Source: Firmicutes bacterium UBA993 | Lineage (GTDB): Bacteria; Bacillota; Dethiobacteria; DTU022 | DNA: 5,268 bases | Assembly (NCBI GenBank): GCA_002292015.1 | Contig: DBBD01000118.1 | Span: forward strand, 1-5,268 | Direction of reading: 5' to 3' | Shown here: one piece after another, positions 1 to 5,268 of the stretch | How positions within the stretch are numbered: the stretch's first letter is position 1 | How the letters are laid out: each line of letters starts with the position of its first letter | Program-made: the position numbers and the translations under genes | Notes under the pieces: model-generated | The model's input: the letters and a program-made list of their open reading frames with translations, nothing else | Database searches by the model: none | What the model was told of the DNA's origin: nothing

Positions 1-13
1 GCTGTGGTGCTTG

Positions 14-22
14 TGATATAAT
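14..22 (+). promoter_or_regulatory. Extended -10 promoter for the capA-like/GT4 pair
   Basis: The sequence TGATATAAT is a perfect extended -10 element: TG, one base, then the consensus TATAAT at 17-22. A housekeeping-sigma start would fall near A29-A30, leaving a leader of about 37 nt before the ATG at 67. The matching -35 hexamer would lie just left of base 1, so it cannot be checked; extended -10 promoters can work with a weak one. No other promoter is visible for either + strand gene. Confidence 0.6.
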
Positions 23-48
23 TTAAACAACAGAAATATTTTAGGCTG

Positions 49-55
49 AAAGGTG
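49..55 (+). promoter_or_regulatory. Ribosome binding site of the CapA-family gene
   Basis: AAAGGTG lies 11 nt before the ATG at 67, a good but slightly distant match to the anti-Shine-Dalgarno sequence. An in-frame TAG at 61-63 rules out any longer reading frame, so the ATG at 67 is the first possible start. Confidence 0.7.
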
Positions 56-66
56 TTACATAGATT

Positions 67-1383
67 ATGAAAAGGCTCCATTTCCTTTTTTTTGTCGTTG
101 TTGTAATAGTGCTATTTTTTATTATCGGGCATACTGCCGGCGTTGTATACCCGCCCAATACTTTGTTTGGCCAAAATGACAGTAGCAGTACTGAAACTGA
201 AGAAGTTATCGAGGACCCCAATGATCTCTTGTTCGAACCAGATCTTAGATCAGTTAAGCTCTTGACTGCCGGCGGTATATTTCCTCATATTCCTCAAATC
301 GAGCAGGCACACACCGGTGACGGTATTTATGATTTTTCTCCGAGCTTTGAATTCATAGCCCCGCTTTTCAGTAAAAGTGACATTGTGGTGGTTAATCTCG
401 AGACCTCCCAGGCCGGTCCTGATATATCTTTTTTAGGCACCCGTGGCTACACCGGATTTCCCCTTTTCAATGCCCCTCAGGAACTGTCAGTGGCGTTGCG
501 CGATGCTGGGGTTGATCTGATTGCCCTCAGCAATAATCACGCTCTTGATCGCGGATATGAAGGGCTCCTGACTACCATTGACCACTTGCACAGCATAGGA
601 TTAAAATCTTTTGGCGCCTACAAAACCCAACAAGAAAGAGATCGGATCTTGATCGTTGGGCGCAATGGAATCAATATTGCTTTTATCGGCTATACATTCA
701 GCACAAACGGTATACCAGTACCGGAAGGACACGAATACTGCATAAACTATGCTCCCGGCTTTAACGATTTAACGGAAATTATTACCGACATCCAGAGAGC
801 CAGGGCTCAAGGAGCAGATTTTGTTGCAGTTTTTCCTCACTGGGGCGAGGATGAATATAGCCAGGAACCTCATCCGCAGCGCTTGCGCGAAGTTGCCGCA
901 GAGCTGGCAGCTGCTGGAGCCGATCTAATTATTGGTGGTCATCCGAAGTTTGTTCAACCACTGGAATGGTTCTTCAACAAGCGCTCTGACGGCTCCGAAA
1001 GAGCAACCCTGGCTGTTTATTCTCAGGGCACTTTGCTTTCCAATCAGCACTATCCGGCAAATGTTTCTCCACGGGTAGAGTATCATTTGCTGTTGGATAT
1101 CGAGCTAACAAAAAATATGAACAGCGGTGAGGCCTGGCTGAGTAAGGTTGACTACGAGATAACCTGGATTCACCGTCTCTGGCGCCACCGCATTTTACCT
1201 TTATCTGCCGTTTTTGCCGGAGTACCTGCTGATTATAGCCTCAGCGCCGAGAAAGTTGAGGAGCTGCGCAGCTGGCACACGCGGACCATCGAGGCTGCCG
1301 AGGCATACGGATACAGCGAAGATAAACTAAAGGCACTGGCCCTGGCTGAACAGATGTATGATCAGGCTTACGCTGCTGAGTAA
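67..1383 (+). CDS. Membrane-anchored CapA-family protein (PGA_cap / metallophosphatase-like fold), altered metal site
   Basis: This 438-residue protein belongs to the CapA/PgsA family, whose best-known members take part in poly-gamma-glutamate capsule synthesis and resemble metallophosphatases in fold. Residues 1-4 are basic and 5-22 are one hydrophobic helix, so it is probably anchored by its N-terminus with the body outside. A Ser/Thr/acidic linker spans about 38-56. The domain follows: AGG at 68-70, YDFSPSF at 88-94, NLE at 110-112, FNAP at 134-137, NNHALDRG at 156-163, FPHWG at 256-260 and GGHPK at 290-294. Residues 365-438 are an extra, mostly helical tail. Two expected metal ligands are missing: the Asp of the usual GD motif is G70, and the second His of the usual HPH is K294. 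The other motifs are intact. No pgsB or pgsC homologue is present, so a role in polyglutamate synthesis is not supported. It is probably co-transcribed with the glycosyltransferase 26 nt downstream. Family membership is sure; the substrate is unknown. Confidence 0.9.
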   Translation: MKRLHFLFFVVVVIVLFFIIGHTAGVVYPPNTLFGQNDSSSTETEEVIEDPNDLLFEPDLRSVKLLTAGGIFPHIPQIEQAHTGDGIYDFSPSFEFIAPLFSKSDIVVVNLETSQAGPDISFLGTRGYTGFPLFNAPQELSVALRDAGVDLIALSNNHALDRGYEGLLTTIDHLHSIGLKSFGAYKTQQERDRILIVGRNGINIAFIGYTFSTNGIPVPEGHEYCINYAPGFNDLTEIITDIQRARAQGADFVAVFPHWGEDEYSQEPHPQRLREVAAELAAAGADLIIGGHPKFVQPLEWFFNKRSDGSERATLAVYSQGTLLSNQHYPANVSPRVEYHLLLDIELTKNMNSGEAWLSKVDYEITWIHRLWRHRILPLSAVFAGVPADYSLSAEKVEELRSWHTRTIEAAEAYGYSEDKLKALALAEQMYDQAYAAE

Positions 1384-1390
1384 ATAGTGC

Positions 1391-1399
1391 AAAGGAAGG
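1391..1399 (+). promoter_or_regulatory. Ribosome binding site that sets a GTG start for the glycosyltransferase
   Basis: AAAGGAAGG is a strong Shine-Dalgarno sequence ending 10 nt before the GTG at 1410. It lies in the 26-nt gap after the CapA-family gene. The gap has no terminator-like hairpin, which supports one transcript for both genes. No ATG competes here, and the GTG gives the typical GT4 N-terminus MKIGIFTESY. Confidence 0.8.
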
Positions 1400-1409
1400 T
1401 GCCCTTTTA

Positions 1410-2612
1410 GTGAAAATCGGTATTTTTACCGAAAGTTATCATCCCTACACCAGTGGGGTTGTCAGATCGATTGAGCTTTTCACCCGGGAATTTGAAAAAC
1501 GTGGGCATGAAGTTTTTATTTTCTGTCCTGACTACCCTCTTGCCCAACTTCAAAAAGAAGACAATGTTTTTCGCTTCCCTGCCTTCCCCGCACCTAAAAT
1601 GCCGGAATTTTCAATCCCTCTGCCGGTTTCTGCCCAGTTCAGCTCAACCATTAAAAAGATCGGGTTGGATATTATCCACGTCCACTCCCCGTTTATCCTG
1701 GGCCGATTAGGAGCCAGAACTGCCAGGAGTTACAGTCTACCCCTGGTCTTTACCTTTCACACCCTATACGAACAATATGTGCATTACGTGCCCTTTGTTG
1801 AAAAAACGTCACGCCAAATTGTGCGGCTGATCTGCCGCGATTTTTGTAACCGCTGCAACGTTGTTGTTGCTCCGTCACAACTAGTGGTAAATTACCTGCA
1901 TCTACTTGGGGTTAAGTCGCAAATTGTCACTGTTCCGACCGGAATTGAACTGGATGAATTTATGGACTTAAATCCGTTATGGCTTAAAGAAAATCACGGA
2001 ATTAATGAAAATAAAAAAGTGCTACTCTTCGTCGGCCGTCTCGGTCAGGAGAAAAACTTATTCTTTTTATTGAAATCCTTTATGAAAATAAATCATCTTC
2101 ACCCCGATACCCATCTAGTCTTGGTTGGAACGGGGCCGCTTAAAACTGCTCTAAATATTTTCTGCAAGACTAACGGTCTTGATAGCTTCGTTACTTTTAC
2201 CGGGGTGCTGTCGCGGCAGCAAATCGTTCATTGTTATGCCAGTGCCGACATTTTCGTCTTTCCCTCAGTCACCGAAACACAGGGCCTGGTAATCGGCGAA
2301 GCCAAGGCTGCCGGATTACCAGTAGTAGCAGCACGGGCTTTTGGGCCGGCGGAGACCGTTGTCCACGGTGTGGACGGACTTTTAACTGACCCAACACAGG
2401 ATTCCTTTACTAACGCGGTGCTAACCTTGCTCAGCGACCCGGAAAAATGTAAACAGATGAGCGAAGCTGCTTTGGAAAACGCAAAAAAGCTATCTTCATC
2501 TTGTTGTGCTGATAAAACGCTGAAAATCTATGAAGATCTGCTCGCCAAAAAACATTTTGCGCCACGTCGGTGGGATAAATATAGCAAAAAATTAGATATT
2601 TTCGATTTTTAA
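1410..2612 (+). CDS. GT4-family glycosyltransferase, diacylglycerol glucosyltransferase-like
   Basis: This 400-residue protein is a retaining GT-B glycosyltransferase of family GT4. The N-terminal acceptor domain starts with MKIGIFTESY and the GVV loop at 16-18, followed by VHSPF at 91-95 and a TFHTLYEQYVHY block at 115-126. That block resembles enzymes that add glucose or a similar sugar to diacylglycerol at the inner membrane face. The C-terminal donor domain has VGRLGQEKN at 208-216 (R210 and K215 expected to contact the nucleotide-sugar phosphates) and the Ex7E motif E289/E297 inside TETQGLVIGEA. There is no signal peptide or transmembrane helix, which fits a cytoplasmic or peripheral membrane enzyme. 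Cys142, Cys146 and Cys149 form a cluster ahead of VVVAPS; I believe a FCNRC-like stretch is common in this subgroup. Residues 382-400 form a short basic/aromatic tail. The CapA-family gene 26 nt upstream suggests envelope glycolipid or polymer work. A mannosyl- or other hexosyltransferase is possible; sugar and acceptor cannot be read from the sequence. Confidence 0.88.
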   Translation: MKIGIFTESYHPYTSGVVRSIELFTREFEKRGHEVFIFCPDYPLAQLQKEDNVFRFPAFPAPKMPEFSIPLPVSAQFSSTIKKIGLDIIHVHSPFILGRLGARTARSYSLPLVFTFHTLYEQYVHYVPFVEKTSRQIVRLICRDFCNRCNVVVAPSQLVVNYLHLLGVKSQIVTVPTGIELDEFMDLNPLWLKENHGINENKKVLLFVGRLGQEKNLFFLLKSFMKINHLHPDTHLVLVGTGPLKTALNIFCKTNGLDSFVTFTGVLSRQQIVHCYASADIFVFPSVTETQGLVIGEAKAAGLPVVAARAFGPAETVVHGVDGLLTDPTQDSFTNAVLTLLSDPEKCKQMSEAALENAKKLSSSCCADKTLKIYEDLLAKKHFAPRRWDKYSKKLDIFDF

Positions 2613-2622
2613 ATGACTGTCG

Positions 2623-2635
2623 CCGCTTATTGCGG
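2623..2635. other. Short hairpin at the convergent gene junction
   Basis: CCGC-TTATT-GCGG is a perfect 4-bp stem with a 5-nt loop. It overlaps the gltX stop codon in the 14-bp gap between the glycosyltransferase and gltX. No T-run follows on either strand, so it is at best a weak pause or end point and not a recognisable intrinsic terminator. Confidence 0.25.
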
Positions 2636-4084
2636 AGTATTCCTGATCGATGCTGCTGCTTGTTGAATACGGCGAATCGTCCTTGCTGGCCCGAGCAACT
2701 CCATAATTTCAAATAAACCTGGCCCGCCGCCTAAGCCGGTAATGGCAAGTCGCACCGGTTGAATAACCTTACCGGGAGAAATATTGTTTTTTGCACAGTA
2801 TTCGTTAAAAACAGTCTCGGTGACATTTTGATCAAAGGTATTAAGTGCTTTTAGCAGTCCGGCAATGTCGAGCAGGATAGCGGCAACGCCTTTATTCTTA
2901 AAAGCCTTGTCCAGTGCCTTCTGATCGTATGCAAAGTCATCTGAGTAAAAGTAAAATGATTTTTCAGCCAGTTCTATCAGGGTTTTTGCTCTTTCTCGGA
3001 CCACTGCTATCACTGCTTTTAAAAAATGTAATTCCATCTCACCTGGATTTTCCCGAAGAAAACCATGCTTGATGAAAAAAGGGCGCGCTGCTTCTGCCAG
3101 GCGATCTAGATCATATTCGCGTAAGTACTGTCCGTTCATCCAGGTTAACTTATCGGTATCGTAAACGGCTGCTGTCTTACCTACTCTTGCCAAGGAAAAG
3201 AGTTCGATCATATGCTCAATACCAATGAGTTCGCTTACCCCGTCTTCCGCTCCCGGAGACCAACCGAGCAGCGCCATATAATTGATCAACGCCTCCGGCA
3301 AAAATCCAAGATTGCGGAACTCTTCTACCGAAGTTGCCCCGTGCCGTTTGCTAAGCTTGCTACGGTCAGGGGCCAAAATCATTGGTACATGAGCATATGT
3401 TGGCAACTGGTACCCAAGAGCCATAGCACATAGAACCTGGCGGGGGGTATTTGATAGGTGTTCTTCAGCCCTGATAACATGACTGATTTTTAGTTGTAGA
3501 TCATCAACTACGCTGGCAAAATTATAAGTTGGCTGACCGTTTGATTTTAGAATGATGAAATCATCCAACCCCCGGTTATCAAAATGAACTTCCCCCCTGA
3601 TTAAATCATAAACAATTGTTTCACCATCTTCAGGCGTCAGCAGTCTGATAGCAGGTTTAATACCAGCTTTACTTCTATGATCATCTTCTTCAGGGAAATG
3701 TTGTCGACAGGTTCCGGGATAAAGATAAGCCCGATTCTCCTTACGGGCAAGCTCCCGACCGGCGGCAAGCTCGTCCACACTGCAGTAACAGCGGTAAGCC
3801 TTCTTTTCCGCTACCAGTCGGTTAACCTCACTGATGTATTCATTCAATCGATTCGATTGATAAAAAGGTCCTTCATCCCATTCAAGACCAAGCCACTGCA
3901 AGGCTTCCATTAATTTCTCGGTGTACTCTTCTTTTGAACGCTCTAAATCAGTATCATCAATACGTAGTACAAAAGTGCCGCTATTACGGCGTGCAAACAG
4001 GTAATTAAATAGCGCAGTCCTTGCTCCACCGATATGCAGCTCGCCTGTCGGGCTAGGCGCAAACCTGACTCTGACCTTCGTCAC
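2627..4084 (-). CDS. gltX: Glutamyl-tRNA synthetase (GluRS)
   Basis: This cytoplasmic class I aminoacyl-tRNA synthetase charges tRNA(Glu) with glutamate using ATP. At 485 residues it has the normal bacterial length. The catalytic core opens with RFAPSPTGELHIGG at 7-20, holding the HIGH-type signature at 17-20, then RIDDTDLERS at 41-50. The KMSKS-type signature is KLSKR at 243-247. A zinc-site-like region has C99, C101 and C126, with H129 or Y122 as possible fourth ligand; the C-x-C part is clear, the fourth ligand is not. The C-terminal half is the helical anticodon-binding region, ending with LLGPARTIRRI at 463-473. The start is GTG at 4084: a TAG lies in frame three codons upstream, and the product begins at the normal family position. 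In many Bacillota this enzyme also mischarges tRNA(Gln) for GatCAB repair, which is not testable here. It follows the decarboxylase beta gene by 22 bp and is probably co-transcribed with it, an unusual partner. Confidence 0.97.
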   Translation of the reverse strand: MTKVRVRFAPSPTGELHIGGARTALFNYLFARRNSGTFVLRIDDTDLERSKEEYTEKLMEALQWLGLEWDEGPFYQSNRLNEYISEVNRLVAEKKAYRCYCSVDELAAGRELARKENRAYLYPGTCRQHFPEEDDHRSKAGIKPAIRLLTPEDGETIVYDLIRGEVHFDNRGLDDFIILKSNGQPTYNFASVVDDLQLKISHVIRAEEHLSNTPRQVLCAMALGYQLPTYAHVPMILAPDRSKLSKRHGATSVEEFRNLGFLPEALINYMALLGWSPGAEDGVSELIGIEHMIELFSLARVGKTAAVYDTDKLTWMNGQYLREYDLDRLAEAARPFFIKHGFLRENPGEMELHFLKAVIAVVRERAKTLIELAEKSFYFYSDDFAYDQKALDKAFKNKGVAAILLDIAGLLKALNTFDQNVTETVFNEYCAKNNISPGKVIQPVRLAITGLGGGPGLFEIMELLGPARTIRRIQQAAASIRNTPQ

Positions 4085-4089
4085 ATTAA

Positions 4090-4097
4090 CCTACCTT
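4090..4097 (-). promoter_or_regulatory. Ribosome binding site of gltX, with a decoy ATG-TGA beside the real GTG start
   Basis: On the - strand AAGGTAGG lies 5 nt before the GTG at 4084. An ATG at 4086-4084 overlaps that GTG in another frame and is followed at once by TGA, so it can encode nothing beyond Met. Spacing (5 nt against 3 nt) and the family's conserved N-terminus both favour GTG. Confidence 0.75.
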
Positions 4098-4106
4098 CAT
4101 CTGTTA

Positions 4107-5237
4107 TTATTTTAATACTGACAATAGTATTCCGGCAGCTACTGCCGATCCAATCACACCCGCAACATTGGGGCCCATTGCATGCATCAGCAGGTAATTA
4201 TTCGGATTCTCCGCTTTCCCAACAGTATGTGATACCCTCGCGGCCATAGGCACGGCGGAAACTCCGGCAGATCCGATCAGGGGGTTGATTTTACCTTTTG
4301 TGATCACATACAACAGTTTACCCATTAGAACTCCACCAGCTGTCCCAAGAGCAAAGGCGATCAGTCCTAAAAGCACAATTTTAATTGTATCAGGCGAAAG
4401 AAAATAGGCTGCCGTTGCTTTGGCTCCCACGGTAAGCCCGAGCAAGATTACAACAATATTCATGAGCTCATTTTGTGCACCCTTGCTCAACCTGTCGGTA
4501 ACTCCTGTTTCACGGAGCAGGTTACCGAACATTAGCATGCCAATTAGTGGGATGGCAGCGGGAAGCAGTAAACCAGTTATAAGCATAACTACTATTGGGA
4601 ACAGGATTTTTTCAGTTTTTGAAACACTTCTTATTTGCTCCATCACTACGCCACGCTCTTTTTTTGTAGTGAGCAGGCGCATAATCGGTGGTTGAATGAT
4701 CGGCACCAGGGCCATATACGAATAGGCGGCAACCGCGATGGCTCCCAATAATTCAGGAGCTAGGTGATTAGCAAGAAAGATTGCTGTCGGTCCATCCGCA
4801 CCGCCGATAATCCCAATGGCGCCCGACTGCTGTGCAGTAAATCCGAGGGAGAAAGCTCCGATAAAAGTCAGAAAAATCCCAAGCTGCGCCGCAGCGCCAA
4901 GTAACAAGGTAATCGGGTTGGCTATCAGGGGACCAAAATCGGTCATCGCACCTACGCCAAGAAAAATCAGTGGTGGGTAGATACCAAGCTCTAACCCTTT
5001 GGCCAGGTAATAAAAAAGTCCTCCCAAAAGTTGGCCCGACTCGGGCTGCATCAGCCCCCCAAGCGGCAGGTTAACCAGCAGCATACCAAAGCTTATTGGT
5101 ACAAGCAATAGCGGTTCATATTTTTTCGCTATGCCAAGGTAGAGAAAAAAGCAGGCGATAGCAATCATTATCGCTTCGTTAAATTGAATATTATAAAACC
5201 CGGTATACGAGATAAATTCAATTAAGAGATCAAGCAA
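4107..5237 (-). CDS. Biotin-dependent Na+-pumping decarboxylase, beta subunit (OadB/GcdB/MmdB family)
   Basis: This integral membrane protein is the carboxybiotin decarboxylase of a sodium-translocating decarboxylase: it releases CO2 from carboxybiotin on the carrier subunit and exports Na+. The 376 residues are mostly hydrophobic, with helices near 20-37, 41-58, 104-131, 162-181, 208-240, 259-279, 283-310 and 350-374. Key residues named for Klebsiella OadB (D203, Y229, N373, S382, R389, from memory) appear here as D148 in GGADGPT, Y174, N318, S327 and R334, each exactly 55 lower. The core is therefore intact, and the shorter length comes from before D148. The TTG start at 5237 puts TGF at residues 12-14, as in relatives; no ATG, GTG or other TTG lies in frame between it and the window edge. 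Two TAA stops are in tandem (4109-4107, 4106-4104). The substrate (oxaloacetate, methylmalonyl-CoA, glutaconyl-CoA or malonate) depends on alpha and carrier subunits outside the window, so no gene symbol is given. Confidence 0.94.
   Translation of the reverse strand: MLDLLIEFISYTGFYNIQFNEAIMIAIACFFLYLGIAKKYEPLLLVPISFGMLLVNLPLGGLMQPESGQLLGGLFYYLAKGLELGIYPPLIFLGVGAMTDFGPLIANPITLLLGAAAQLGIFLTFIGAFSLGFTAQQSGAIGIIGGADGPTAIFLANHLAPELLGAIAVAAYSYMALVPIIQPPIMRLLTTKKERGVVMEQIRSVSKTEKILFPIVVMLITGLLLPAAIPLIGMLMFGNLLRETGVTDRLSKGAQNELMNIVVILLGLTVGAKATAAYFLSPDTIKIVLLGLIAFALGTAGGVLMGKLLYVITKGKINPLIGSAGVSAVPMAARVSHTVGKAENPNNYLLMHAMGPNVAGVIGSAVAAGILLSVLK
4114..4147 (-). repeat. Two adjacent perfect hairpins at the 3' end of the decarboxylase gene
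   Basis: Two inverted repeats sit one base apart in the last codons of the beta-subunit gene. In transcript order the first is CGGCAG-TAG-CTGCCG (4147-4133; 6-bp stem, 3-nt loop). The second is AATACT-ATTGTC-AGTATT (4131-4114; 6-bp stem, 6-nt loop). An A-rich stretch follows, not a T-run, so this is not a standard intrinsic terminator. Its place just before gltX would suit an mRNA stability or processing element, but conserved protein sequence could produce it by chance. Confidence 0.4.
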
Positions 5238-5247
5238 AGTGGAATAA

Positions 5248-5254
5248 CCCCTTT
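5248..5254 (-). promoter_or_regulatory. Ribosome binding site supporting a TTG start of the decarboxylase beta gene
   Basis: On the - strand AAAGGGG ends 10 nt before the TTG at 5237. The reading frame stays open upstream to the window edge, so this site and the family's usual N-terminus are the evidence for TTG. No promoter is visible in the 31 nt between the gene and the edge; transcription probably comes from an upstream gene beyond the window. Confidence 0.6.
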
Positions 5255-5268
5255 CAGATACTTTAGGG

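Noticed and set aside
67..1383. Naming the first gene capA or pgsA for polyglutamate capsule synthesis
   Set aside because: Key metal-site residues differ and the synthetase genes pgsB and pgsC are absent, so the family name is as far as the evidence goes.
2548..2582. CCAC-GTCG-GTGG hairpin with a T-run further on when read on the - strand
   Set aside because: About 9 nt separate the stem from the T-run and the stem is only 4 bp, so it does not fit an intrinsic terminator for gltX.
2585..2610. AAAAAT / ATTTTT inverted repeat at the end of the glycosyltransferase gene
   Set aside because: The stem is A/T only with a 12-nt loop, too weak to call a terminator.
2431..2712. 93-codon open frame on the - strand across the convergent junction
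   Set aside because: It overlaps the 3' ends of two well-supported genes, shows no recognisable domain, and reads as an out-of-frame shadow.
4034..4249. 71-codon + strand open frame antisense to the gltX start and the decarboxylase gene end
   Set aside because: Low-complexity translation with no family features, antisense to conserved coding sequence on both sides of the gap.
5263..5265. TAA on the - strand that could end an upstream decarboxylase gene
   Set aside because: Only one codon of that frame is inside the window, so there is no evidence that it is coding.

Overview
The window holds four complete protein genes and almost no other space. They form two convergent pairs: a + strand pair (a CapA-fold surface protein, then a family 4 glycosyltransferase) at 67-2612, and a - strand pair (a sodium-pumping decarboxylase beta subunit, then glutamyl-tRNA synthetase gltX) at 5237-2627. 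I see no rRNA, tRNA, CRISPR array, insertion sequence or phage gene.

The content suggests an anaerobic Bacillota of the Clostridia type. This rests on strong purine-rich ribosome binding sites, frequent GTG and TTG starts, base composition in the middle range by eye, a CapA/lipid-type glycosyltransferase pair, and a biotin-dependent Na+ pump subunit. It is an inference from gene style; nothing here fixes genus or family.

Layout: 1-66 carries an extended -10 promoter and the leader of the first gene. 67-1383 encodes a membrane-anchored CapA-family protein that faces the outside and lacks two residues expected at the family's metal site. 1410-2612 encodes a cytoplasmic GT4 enzyme of the type that glycosylates membrane diacylglycerol. 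Only 14 bp separate it from the end of gltX (2627-4084, -), and there is no convincing terminator between them. gltX lies 22 bp downstream of the decarboxylase beta gene (4107-5237, -), with two adjacent hairpins at the end of that gene. The promoter and partner subunits of the decarboxylase would lie beyond the right edge.

How they work together: the + strand pair probably serves the cell envelope (glycolipid or surface polymer). The - strand pair joins Na+ bioenergetics to a housekeeping translation enzyme through co-transcription, not through a shared pathway. I do not find a clearly new multi-gene system. The best lead is the altered metal site of the CapA protein combined with its glycosyltransferase partner.
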